A stretch of DNA of 47,330 nt from Alphaproteobacteria bacterium (GTDB taxonomy: Bacteria; Pseudomonadota; Alphaproteobacteria; Caulobacterales; Maricaulaceae): positions 1 to 47,330 of the forward strand of contig WGNH01000040.1 of NCBI GenBank assembly GCA_016124665.1, written 5' to 3'. Below are positions 25,274 through 33,055 of the stretch, piece by piece. Each line of letters opens with the position of its first letter. Within the stretch, counting starts at the first letter, position 1. The notes beneath the pieces are model-generated. The model made no database searches and was not told the origin of the DNA. It saw nothing but the letters and a program-made list of their open reading frames with translations. The position numbers and the translations under genes were made by a program.

Positions 25274-25924
25274 TTATCGCGGGCTTTCCTCAAGGAAGTC
25301 TTGCAGCCCTTCGGCCAGCTGTGCTGGCGGCGTGCCATGGGCGTAAACGCTGTGGAATTCACCCTGCCGGTCCATCAGATAGATCAGCGAGGTGTGGTCC
25401 ATGGAATACGTGTCTTCGGGTGCGCCCGGTTCCAGGGCGCGGCGATAGATCACCCGGTATTCGGCGGCGGCCGCCGCAATCTGTTCCGGAGTGCCGGTCA
25501 GGCCGACAAGATTGGCGGGAAAGGCCGGGCTTTCGATATATTGCGCCAGCTGTTCCGGCGTGTCGCGCTCCGGGTCCACTGTGATCAGGATGGGCTGGAA
25601 TTCATTGCGCCGGTCTTCGGGCAATGCTTCCAGCGCGGCGGCCATCACCTGCAGGGAGAAGGGGCAGATGTCCGGACAATAGGTGAAGCCGAAATAGATC
25701 AGCATGGGCCGTCCGGCAAAATCCGCCTCGGTGACCGTGGTGCCGGTGTGATCGACCAGTGTGAAAGGACCGCCGATATCGGCTCGTCCCGAGGAGATGA
25801 CTTCGCCCTGTGCCGGTTGCGGACGCGCATCCAGCGCCATCAGAATGGCGAAGACCAGAGCCAGGGCGCCAATTCCCGCTACCAGCGGGAAGACCCACAT
25901 CGGAATGGCTGAACCTTGCTTCAC
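25274..25924 (-). CDS. senC: SCO1/SenC copper chaperone
   Basis: 216-residue thioredoxin-fold protein anchored by one N-terminal helix (WVFPLVAGIGALALVFAILM). Copper site: the CxxxC of FGFTYCPDICPFS and the His of SMDHTSLIYL. It delivers copper to the CuA centre of cytochrome oxidase and can have redox-signalling roles. The GTG at 25924 (VKQGSAIP) has GGAGG 4 nt upstream; longer frames read through the divergent promoter. It lies head-to-head with regB, as in Rhodobacter. Confidence 0.92.
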   Translation of the reverse strand: MKQGSAIPMWVFPLVAGIGALALVFAILMALDARPQPAQGEVISSGRADIGGPFTLVDHTGTTVTEADFAGRPMLIYFGFTYCPDICPFSLQVMAAALEALPEDRRNEFQPILITVDPERDTPEQLAQYIESPAFPANLVGLTGTPEQIAAAAAEYRVIYRRALEPGAPEDTYSMDHTSLIYLMDRQGEFHSVYAHGTPPAQLAEGLQDFLEESPR

Positions 25925-26035
25925 ACGACCTCCAGAATTCGGGACCGGAAGATGAACCCGTCTGCGCCATTGTGCAATGCAGCAAGGTGTAATCTGTCTG
26001 GTCACATTTATGCGATGCAGGATATAGAGGCGGTG

Positions 26036-27349
26036 ATGGTGGATTCCTATGATCTGAGCCAGGAGGCGCCGCCGCCCGGCATTGCGCCTTTCTTTGGCCG
26101 TGTGCGGCTGCGCACCCTGATCGTATTGCGCTGGCTGGCGATTTTCGGCCAGGCGGCCACGCTGCTATTTGTCAGCCTGGTGCTCGATTTCGAACTGCCA
26201 CTGGCCCTGTGCGGCGGCGTTGTCGCGGCCAGCGCCGTGCTCAATCTCGGCCTGATCATCACCCGCGATATCCAGAGGCTGACCTCGCACCATGAAGCCT
26301 TTGTGCAGCTTGGTTTTGACGTCTTGCAATTGTCCCTGCTGCTGTTGCTCACCGGCGGATTGCAGAATCCCTTTGTGGTGATGCTGGTGGCGCCGGTCAC
26401 GATCGGCGTGGCGGCCCTGCCGCCGCGCCATGCGCTGGGGCTGACCGTCATCGGACTCGCCGGGATGGCGGCGATGGCGGTCTTTGCCTTGCCGATGCCC
26501 TGGATACGGGGCGAAACCCTGCATCTGCCGCTGCTCTATGAGGCCGGCCTTGGCGTTGCCTTTGTCATCGCCGTGGCCTTTACCGCCGCCTATGCCTGGC
26601 GCATCGGGCGGGAGGCCAAGCGCATGGGTGCGGCGCTGGCCGCAGCGCAAGCCATTCTCGCGCGTGAACAGAAACTGTCCGCCGTCGGCTCGCTGGCGGC
26701 CGCGGCGGCGCATGAGCTGGGGACGCCGCTGGCCACGATCCAGCTGACGGCAAAGGAGATTGCGCACGGGGCAAAGGAGCCGGCGCTGAAGGAAGATGCT
26801 GAATTGCTGGTGTCCCAGGCTAAACGCTGCCGCGATATCCTGCAGCGGCTCTCGGCGCAGCGTGAAGCCCATGACAAGATGCATGACCGGATGGCCTTCC
26901 GGGATGCCCTGGATGAGGTCTGTGCGCCGCTGCGCGGGCTCGGCACCTCCATCACCCTGCGCGCCGATGGCGACGGCACGGCGCCGTATCTGGCGCGCCA
27001 GCCGGAATTTCTCTACGGGCTCGGCAATCTGGTCGAGAATGCGGTTGAATTTGCGGCCTCGGCTGTCACGGTTGAGGGCGAATGGGATGAAAAAACGGTG
27101 CGCATCACCCTCAATGATGATGGCAGGGGATTCGCGCCGGATGTGCTGAGCCGGATCGGGGAGCCCTATATCTCCCGGCGGTCGGGCGAGGTAGGCGGCG
27201 GTATGGGGCTGGGCACTTTTATCGCCATCACCATGATTGAACGTCTGGGCGGCAAGGCCCGCTTCGCCAATGGCGGCCCGCTGGGCGGGGCGCTGGTCCA
27301 GATCGAATGGCCGCGCAACCGGGTGGAAGCGCCCGCCGAACCGGTCTAG
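26036..27349 (+). CDS. regB: Redox sensor histidine kinase RegB/PrrB/ActS
   Basis: 437-residue membrane kinase. Six N-terminal membrane helices carry the quinone-sensing heptad GGLQNPF (107-113). The H-box AAAAHELGTPLATI places the phospho-His at 226. The redox Cys lies in QAKRCRDIL at position 265, the same spacing as His225/Cys265 of Rhodobacter RegB. ATP-binding blocks: NLVENAVEFA, DDGRGFAPDVL and GGGMGLGTFIA. The start ATG 26036 is preceded by GAGG, and this numbering supports it. It senses respiratory redox state and phosphorylates RegA, encoded 30 bp downstream. Confidence 0.95.
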   Translation: MVDSYDLSQEAPPPGIAPFFGRVRLRTLIVLRWLAIFGQAATLLFVSLVLDFELPLALCGGVVAASAVLNLGLIITRDIQRLTSHHEAFVQLGFDVLQLSLLLLLTGGLQNPFVVMLVAPVTIGVAALPPRHALGLTVIGLAGMAAMAVFALPMPWIRGETLHLPLLYEAGLGVAFVIAVAFTAAYAWRIGREAKRMGAALAAAQAILAREQKLSAVGSLAAAAAHELGTPLATIQLTAKEIAHGAKEPALKEDAELLVSQAKRCRDILQRLSAQREAHDKMHDRMAFRDALDEVCAPLRGLGTSITLRADGDGTAPYLARQPEFLYGLGNLVENAVEFAASAVTVEGEWDEKTVRITLNDDGRGFAPDVLSRIGEPYISRRSGEVGGGMGLGTFIAITMIERLGGKARFANGGPLGGALVQIEWPRNRVEAPAEPV

Positions 27350-27379
27350 ATATTCAACAAAAGATCAAGAGTAAGCGAT

Positions 27380-27928
27380 ATGACCGATATTCCGCTCGAC
27401 CTTCCGGACGATAAATCCCTTCTCATCGTTGATGATGACGCGCCTTTCCGCACGCGGCTGGGCCGCGCCATGACCAGCCGCGGCTTCATCGTTTCGGCGG
27501 TCGGCACCGTGTCGGAAGCCCTCGAGATTGCCCGTGGAAATCCGCCGGCCTTCGCGGTCGTGGATCTGCGGCTGGAGGATGGCGACGGGCTGGATGTGGT
27601 CCGTGCGCTGCACGCCTCGCGCGATGATTGCCGCGCCGTTATGCTGACCGGCTATGGCAATATCGCCACCGCCGTGGCTGCGGTGAAGTCCGGCGCGATT
27701 GATTACCTCGCCAAGCCGGCCGATGCCGATGATGTGGTCAAGGCGTTGTTGTCGCCGGGTGAAAAACCGGCCCCGCCGGAAAACCCGATGTCGGCCGACC
27801 GGATCCGCTGGGAGCATATCCAGCGCGTCTTCGAGCTCTGCAATCATAATGTCTCGGAAACCGCCCGGCGGCTCAACATGCACCGGCGGACCCTGCAGCG
27901 CATCCTGGCCAAGCGCGCCCCGCGCTAG
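27380..27928 (+). CDS. regA: Response regulator RegA/PrrA/ActR
   Basis: 182-residue regulator. Receiver domain with the acidic pair in LLIVDDDAPF, phospho-acceptor Asp62 in FAVVDLRLEDGDG and the conserved Lys in YLAKPADADD. A proline-rich hinge (EKPAPPENP) leads to a C-terminal Fis-type helix-turn-helix, ETARRLNMHRRTLQRILAKR, which is nearly invariant in RegA proteins. It controls respiration and redox-dependent genes with RegB. It overlaps the convergent mmcB stop through a shared CTAG. Confidence 0.96.
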   Translation: MTDIPLDLPDDKSLLIVDDDAPFRTRLGRAMTSRGFIVSAVGTVSEALEIARGNPPAFAVVDLRLEDGDGLDVVRALHASRDDCRAVMLTGYGNIATAVAAVKSGAIDYLAKPADADDVVKALLSPGEKPAPPENPMSADRIRWEHIQRVFELCNHNVSETARRLNMHRRTLQRILAKRAPR

Positions 27929-28371
27929 ATTTCCAGCCGTCCGAGCCGCTCTGCCGCGCAGCGGGCAAAGCGCAGCATGACCGATTTGCGCCGCGCCGCA
28001 TTGATCGGATCGTGCGGGCTTTCGCGGACAATGGCGGCCCCGAATCCGTCGGCGATGATCAGACCGGCCTGCTCCGGAAGGACATCGTGCGGGAAGCGGC
28101 CGGACACCGCAAAATAGAGCCGGTCGCACCAGCTCCAGTATTCCATCCACTTGGTGTCGGCGCGGAAATCCGCCAGGCCGGACTTGATCTCGACCACCGT
28201 CATCTCGCCCTTGGGGCCGAGCGCGAACAGATCCGCGCGGCGCCCGGTTTTCAGGGAAAATTCCGGGATGGCCGTATAGCCCATATCATAGAGCAGGCGG
28301 GCCGCGCCGCGTGCCAGCAGGCGGGCATCATCAATCGCCGGATTGGCAGCAGAGGCGAGCGGACTATCCAT
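27925..28371 (-). CDS. mmcB: MmcB-family DNA repair protein (putative nuclease)
   Basis: 148-residue protein related to MmcB, described in Caulobacter as an SOS-regulated gene needed for mitomycin C resistance. It has a PD-(D/E)xK-type nuclease core: RRADLFALGPKGEMTVVEIK followed by SG, then WCDRLYFAV. The start MDSPLASAAN at 28371 overlaps the stop of the upstream rhuM gene by 8 bp, so the two are cotranscribed from the promoter near 29420 that carries a LexA-type box. The nuclease function is a family prediction. Confidence 0.9.
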   Translation of the reverse strand: MDSPLASAANPAIDDARLLARGAARLLYDMGYTAIPEFSLKTGRRADLFALGPKGEMTVVEIKSGLADFRADTKWMEYWSWCDRLYFAVSGRFPHDVLPEQAGLIIADGFGAAIVRESPHDPINAARRKSVMLRFARCAAERLGRLEI

Positions 28372-29347
28372 CGGGGGTCTCCTGCCGAAGGGCGCGGCGG
28401 CGTTCAGCGAACTCTTCATACTGGGCTTCTGCGTGCCTGTTCGCCTCTTCGCGGGTCACAGAGCCCTTATGCTCGAGCACGGGCCGCTCGTTGAATCTCA
28501 GGAATTCGGCCAGCTTGGCCGCTGCGGCGGCCATCGTTGTCAACCGGCCCTGGTCGAGCCGGTCCTCGAAGAAATCGAGCAGCATGACGGTCAAACGGTT
28601 CTTTTCCCGGATTTCGGAATCACCGAGATAATTATGCGCGACAATGACATCCTGCTTGCGGATGTCGGTTTTGGGCCAGTTGGTCAGACCCATATTCTCG
28701 ATGCCGGCATTGGCGCGGCCGAGAATGATTTCCGGCGCGGTCAGGCTGGTCACGGCCCATAACAGACGATTCTGCATCATCGCAAAAAAGTCCCGCGCAG
28801 ATTGCGACCGGCCATCGTAATCCTGACACAGGGAACAGATTTTGCGGACTTCGCGGAAGACATTGGCTTCAGACGCCCGGATATCGCGGATGATGTCCCG
28901 GAGTTCGCGAATGCGGTCATGGTCTGCCTCGTCGCGCAGCCTTTCCTGATGAATGACGAAGCCCTTTGTCGCAAACTGCACCAGCTTGTCCGTTGCCCAG
29001 CGCCGGAACAATGTCGCCTGTTTCGAGGACACGCGGTAGCCGACCGAGATGATCATATCGAGGCTGTAGAGGGTTGCAGGGCGGCCCGTACTTCTTTGCA
29101 ATTTATGCAAAGAAGTCGCTTCTTCCAACTCGCCTTCTTCCAGAATGTTGCCAATGTGCCGGGATATTGTGGCGATATCCCGCCCGAACAGGTCAGCAAT
29201 CTGGGCCTGGGTCATCCAGAGTGTCCGGTCCGCATAGCGGAATTCGGCAATGGGGCCATCCTTCCCCTCATAGAAAAGGATGCGGTCACCGGTGCGGCCA
29301 TCCTCGGTCAGGCGGACCGGTTCGTCAGACGCTTCGCTCATTTCCAT
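28364..29347 (-). CDS. RhuM family protein
   Basis: About 327 residues. RhuM is a widespread family of unknown biochemical function, first listed as a Salmonella virulence gene and often found in defence or mobile loci. Signatures: LWMTQAQIADLFGRDIATIS with HIGNILEEGEL (an N-terminal HTH-like part), LYSLDMIISVGYRVSS, ATLFRRWATDKL and the C-terminal DFFAMMQNRLLWAVT. Starts at 29347, 29341 (both ATG) or 29380 (TTG) are possible; a start at 29443 would put the SOS box inside the coding sequence and is less likely. It is first in a two-gene operon with mmcB. Confidence 0.85.
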   Translation of the reverse strand: MEMSEASDEPVRLTEDGRTGDRILFYEGKDGPIAEFRYADRTLWMTQAQIADLFGRDIATISRHIGNILEEGELEEATSLHKLQRSTGRPATLYSLDMIISVGYRVSSKQATLFRRWATDKLVQFATKGFVIHQERLRDEADHDRIRELRDIIRDIRASEANVFREVRKICSLCQDYDGRSQSARDFFAMMQNRLLWAVTSLTAPEIILGRANAGIENMGLTNWPKTDIRKQDVIVAHNYLGDSEIREKNRLTVMLLDFFEDRLDQGRLTTMAAAAAKLAEFLRFNERPVLEHKGSVTREEANRHAEAQYEEFAERRRALRQETPDG

Positions 29348-29418
29348 GAGGGCGTTCAGCCTGTCCTGCTCTTTCGTCAAAACTCCGCCCCGGCGCGCAA
29401 AAAGAAACCGATTAGCAT

Positions 29419-29433
29419 GTTCCCTGTATGTTC
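29419..29433. promoter_or_regulatory. LexA-type SOS box (GTTC-N7-GTTC)
   Basis: GTTCCCTGTATGTTC is an exact match to the alphaproteobacterial LexA consensus GTTC-N7-GTTC. On the minus strand it sits between a plausible -35 (TTGCGA, about 29430-29435) and -10 (TAATCG, about 29407-29412) with a 17-bp spacer, so bound LexA would block transcription of rhuM-mmcB. It is also 39 bp from the start of the divergent metallopeptidase gene. Confidence 0.85.
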
Positions 29434-29471
29434 GCAATGGCACGCCCGCCCGTCCACCCTATATAGGCAGG

Positions 29472-29867
29472 ATGAGCCCACACCCGGATATCGATGAATT
29501 CGCCGGCCTTGCCGAAGAGGCGCTGAACGAATTGCCCGCAGGCTTCCGCAAGATGTGCGGCAATGTCTCCATCCGCATTGCCGATTTTGCCGACAGGGAA
29601 ACGCTGGCGCATTTCGGCATCGCCGATCCCTATCAGCTCTCCGGCCTCTATCATGGTGTCGATCTGACCCAGAAATCGGTCATTGATCCGGTGACCTTCC
29701 CGGATCAGGTCTGGCTCTACCGCAAGCCCATCCTTGCCGAGTGGCAGGCGCGCGGGGATGTCAGCCTGAAATTCCTGATCGCCCATGTTCTGGTGCACGA
29801 GATTGGTCATCATTTCGGCCTGTCGGACGAGGATATGCACGCCATCGAGGATGCGGCGGGTCCGTAG
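29472..29867 (+). CDS. Zinicin-like metallopeptidase family protein
   Basis: 131-residue small zinc-protease-like protein (DUF1025/possible Zn-metallopeptidase type). Zn motif HExxH in VLVHEIGHHFGLSDEDMH, with the conserved distal Asp/Glu. The N-terminus (FAGLAEEALNELPAGFRKMC) and LSGLYHGVDLTQKSV fit the family. The ATG at 29472 has GGCAGG upstream; longer frames invade the divergent promoter. Cytoplasmic. The substrate is unknown. It is divergent from rhuM and shares the SOS-box region. Confidence 0.88.
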   Translation: MSPHPDIDEFAGLAEEALNELPAGFRKMCGNVSIRIADFADRETLAHFGIADPYQLSGLYHGVDLTQKSVIDPVTFPDQVWLYRKPILAEWQARGDVSLKFLIAHVLVHEIGHHFGLSDEDMHAIEDAAGP

Positions 29868-29882
29868 CTCACCCGCCTGCCG

Positions 29883-31457
29883 TCAGTCCGCATACCCCCA
29901 GCGCTGCGCCCAGGGATCGAGCACGGGGCGGACGGATTGCAGGGCGAAATCATAGTCGCGCCAGCGGCCGGTGGAGCTTTGATAGACGGGCTGGACGACT
30001 TGCGGCGCCGATGGTGTTGAAATGAATCGGTCCCGGGCCTTTTCGCGATAGGCCAGAACCTCATCGCTCCACTCCCGCTCCAGAAACGCAATCACGCGCC
30101 GGGCTTGCGCCTCGAGATCCGCGACGCAATCTTCATAGCGCACCTGCAGGAGCCGGCCGCCGGGCAGGGTTTCCAGACCTGCCAGCCCGGCCTGCATGGC
30201 CGCGTCATAATAGGCGGCCGCATCGTCCAGACTGAGCATGCGGTACATGGCGGCATTCATGCCGAAACGCTGTTTGAACGCCGAGAGCACACAATCGCGC
30301 GGATCGCGCAGGGCGAGCAGGAATTTTGCCTCCGGAAATACCGCCGCGAGCACGGGCGTCCACGCCAGGTTGAGCGGCAATTTGTCGATGAAAACGCGGC
30401 CCGCCTCCGGCGCGCCCGCGCGCCAGCCGTCCCAATAGGCCTGACGCAATGCGGCGCGTTTTTCCGGCAATGTCCCGAAAAAAGCGCGCCAGGCGTCCGG
30501 GTTGTGACCGGCGGCCTCGATCAAGGGTGTCGAGAGCGGCCGCTCGTCACTGGTGTCAATGTCCGGATGCGCGGCGAGCACACTCTCCATCAAGGTCGTG
30601 CCCGAGCGCGGGAATCCGATCAGGAAGACGGGGGCCGGCCCTTCAAGGCCCGTTTCGCTGTCAAATTCCGGCAGGTCGAAATCCGCCCATTGCTGCACCG
30701 TCGGCAGGGCAAAGCCGGTCGTCACCGCCTCGAAGGCGGGGGCGTAATGTGCGCGCAAACCGTCGTTGGCGCGGGCCCAGGCGGCAAAGGCCCCTTCATA
30801 CTCGCCGGCTTTTTCCAGCGCCTCTCCCATCTTGCCCAGCGCCAGCGCGGCATTGACGGGCTGGGCATCGGCGGCCAGCCGGGTCGAGACCAGCTCTGCG
30901 GCATCGGCATACGCTCCGTCCGCAATCAGGGCCGAAGCCTTGACCGACAATGCCAGCGGGTCGCCGGGTTGCAGGGCCAGCGCGGCATCGGCTTCCTTGC
31001 CGGCGGCGTCGAGATCATGGATCTGCTGCAGGCACCAGGCGAGATTGCGGCGGCTGGGCAAGTGATTGGCATCAGCCACCAGCGCCCGGCGATAGGCCAG
31101 AATGGCGGTCTTCATCCGGCCGTCATTGGCCAGGGTGCGGCCCAGATTGAAGGCGGCATGGACAAAAGCCGGATTGATCGAGAGCGCCTGTTCGAAGGCG
31201 GCAACGGCCTGGTCGATCTTGCCAAGATCGGCCTGGCACAAGCCGATCAGATTGGGAAAGTCCGGTACCAGTGGATGAGTGAGGGCCAGCACCTTGAACG
31301 CGCCCAGCGCGGCATCGGTTTCCCCCATGGCGCGCAAGGCCAGTCCCTCCAGATACTTGGCATTCGGATCGCCCTCTGCGGCGCGCGCAATCTCCAGCGC
31401 TTCCAATGGCCGGCCGGCCTGCAAGCGGGCAAATCCCTGCTGGAGCCTGTCACTCAT
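29883..31457 (-). CDS. TPR-repeat sulfotransferase (tandem paralog 1)
   Basis: 524 residues. Residues 1 to about 235 are TPR helices (e.g. AFEQALSINPAFVHAAFNLG). Residues about 250-524 are a PAPS-dependent sulfotransferase: PSB-loop FLIGFPRSGTTLMESVLAAH, DKLPLNLAW and the 3'-phosphate motif LLALRDPRDCVLSAFKQRFG. The end PSAPQVVQPVYQSSTGRW is shared with the upstream paralog. It resembles the bacterial TPR-sulfotransferases related to tyrosylprotein sulfotransferases. The acceptor (protein, lipid or glycan) is unknown. Its ATG overlaps the stop of the paralog (ATGA). Confidence 0.92.
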   Translation of the reverse strand: MSDRLQQGFARLQAGRPLEALEIARAAEGDPNAKYLEGLALRAMGETDAALGAFKVLALTHPLVPDFPNLIGLCQADLGKIDQAVAAFEQALSINPAFVHAAFNLGRTLANDGRMKTAILAYRRALVADANHLPSRRNLAWCLQQIHDLDAAGKEADAALALQPGDPLALSVKASALIADGAYADAAELVSTRLAADAQPVNAALALGKMGEALEKAGEYEGAFAAWARANDGLRAHYAPAFEAVTTGFALPTVQQWADFDLPEFDSETGLEGPAPVFLIGFPRSGTTLMESVLAAHPDIDTSDERPLSTPLIEAAGHNPDAWRAFFGTLPEKRAALRQAYWDGWRAGAPEAGRVFIDKLPLNLAWTPVLAAVFPEAKFLLALRDPRDCVLSAFKQRFGMNAAMYRMLSLDDAAAYYDAAMQAGLAGLETLPGGRLLQVRYEDCVADLEAQARRVIAFLEREWSDEVLAYREKARDRFISTPSAPQVVQPVYQSSTGRWRDYDFALQSVRPVLDPWAQRWGYAD

Positions 31458-33055
31458 TCTGATTCATACCCGTATCGCTCGACCCAGGGGGCCAGCATGC
31501 CCTGTACCGGCTCCAGTGCAAATGTATAGGACCGCCATTTCCCGATGGAGGAGGCATAGAGCGGCTGGACCACTTGCGGGGCGGACGGTGTCTTGATGCG
31601 TTTGGTTTCCGCCTTGCCGCGATAATCCGCAATGGCCGGATCCCATTCAAGCCCGAGAAAACGGATCAGGGGCACCATCACAGCCTTGTAATCCGCGACC
31701 ACATCTTCATAGCGCACGGTGTGCACCGGCACCGTATGCCCGGACGCGAGTGCGGCCTGACCGGCCTGCATGGCGGCATCATAGAGCCGGGCACAGTCGG
31801 TCATTTCCAGCGTCCGGTACATTTCCGGATTGACGGCAAAGCGCTGCTGGAAGGCGGACAGCACGCAATCGCGCGGATCCCGCAGGCAGAGAATGATTTT
31901 CGCATCCGGGAAAATCCGCATGAGCGGTCCCAGCCAGACCAGATTCATCGGGTATTTGTCGATGAAGACCTGCCCGGCATCCGGCGCCCCTTGCGGCCGG
32001 GCGCTGCGCCAATAGGCGGCGCGCAGGGCGTTGATCTCATCGCTGCCGAGGGAGGACAATCGCGCCAGACGCTCCGGCGTATCGCCGATCGCCTGGATGA
32101 TGGGCCCGATCGCGTCCTGCTCCTCCAGCGTCTCGATGCCGGGATGGGCATCCAGCATCTGCTCCAGCAGGGTCGTTCCGGAGCGCGGAAAGCCGACCTG
32201 GAAGACAGGCGCAGGGCCCCTTAATTCCGACATGTCAGGCGGGGCGGGATCATGGTTCTCGAACCAGCGGCCGAGCCGTTCAGCCGATGCCAGCGAGCGC
32301 GGGCCCCCATATCCGGCAAAGCGGACTTCCCAGCTTTGCCGCTGTATCCGGTTGGCCTGCGTCCAGGCCTCGAAAGCCGCGCGATGATCTTGCAGCCTGT
32401 GACTGGCCTCCCCCAGCCGGCCCCAGGCGACGGCCAGAGGGGCCGGCGCACCGCCTGCCGTTTGCAGAAAGCCATCCAGACGCGCCCGCGCGCGGGCGGC
32501 ATCACCTTCGGCCAGGGCCAACCCGGCCTGCGCCGAGCGGACCGGCAGCGTATCGGCCTCAATGGCTTCGGCCCGGGCCAGCCAGGCTTTCGCCCCGGGG
32601 AGGTCGCGCAAGGACAGGCACAGCGAGGCCGCCAGCGCCGGGGGTTCAGGGTTTTGCGGCTGCAATGCGCCCAGCTTTTCATAGACCGCCAGCGCGGCTT
32701 CCGGGTCGGTGTCCGCGAGGAGGCCGGCCAGATTGCCCAGCGCCGGAATGTGTTGCGGTGCCAGTTTGGCGGCGCGCTCGAAATCGCGCTTTGCGCCTGT
32801 GGTATCGCCCATATCCCGGCGGCACAGACCGGCCATGTTGATGAGATCCGGCTGGTCCGGCAGAGCCCGGTTCAGGCGGTCGAGAATGGCCAGTGCATCG
32901 CCGGACCGGCCGGACATCCGCAAAGCGGCGGCGCAGAGATAATGCGCATTGGCGTCGTTGGGGTTGGCCTTCACGGCGGCCTGGGCGGCCTGCAGGGCGG
33001 CTTGTGCATTTCCGGCCTCGAGCGCCGCCCTTGCCTGTTGCAGAAGCGCGCTCAT
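31454..33055 (-). CDS. TPR-repeat sulfotransferase (tandem paralog 2)
   Basis: 533 residues with the same build as its neighbour. TPRs lie in about 1-240 (SALLQQARAALEAGNAQAAL). The sulfotransferase domain carries FQVGFPRSGTTLLEQMLDAH, DKYPMNLVWLGPL and LCLRDPRDCVLSAFQQRFA. It ends PSAPQVVQPLYASSIGKW, paralogous to the downstream gene but clearly diverged, so this is an old duplication. The start MSALLQQ at 33055 overlaps the sirtuin stop by 4 bp; longer frames read through the sirtuin gene. Cytoplasmic; the acceptor is unknown. Confidence 0.92.
   Translation of the reverse strand: MSALLQQARAALEAGNAQAALQAAQAAVKANPNDANAHYLCAAALRMSGRSGDALAILDRLNRALPDQPDLINMAGLCRRDMGDTTGAKRDFERAAKLAPQHIPALGNLAGLLADTDPEAALAVYEKLGALQPQNPEPPALAASLCLSLRDLPGAKAWLARAEAIEADTLPVRSAQAGLALAEGDAARARARLDGFLQTAGGAPAPLAVAWGRLGEASHRLQDHRAAFEAWTQANRIQRQSWEVRFAGYGGPRSLASAERLGRWFENHDPAPPDMSELRGPAPVFQVGFPRSGTTLLEQMLDAHPGIETLEEQDAIGPIIQAIGDTPERLARLSSLGSDEINALRAAYWRSARPQGAPDAGQVFIDKYPMNLVWLGPLMRIFPDAKIILCLRDPRDCVLSAFQQRFAVNPEMYRTLEMTDCARLYDAAMQAGQAALASGHTVPVHTVRYEDVVADYKAVMVPLIRFLGLEWDPAIADYRGKAETKRIKTPSAPQVVQPLYASSIGKWRSYTFALEPVQGMLAPWVERYGYESE

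Noticed and set aside
29348-29443. N-terminal extension of RhuM to an ATG at 29443
   Set aside because: It would place the SOS box and likely -10 inside the coding sequence; the added residues are not family-like.
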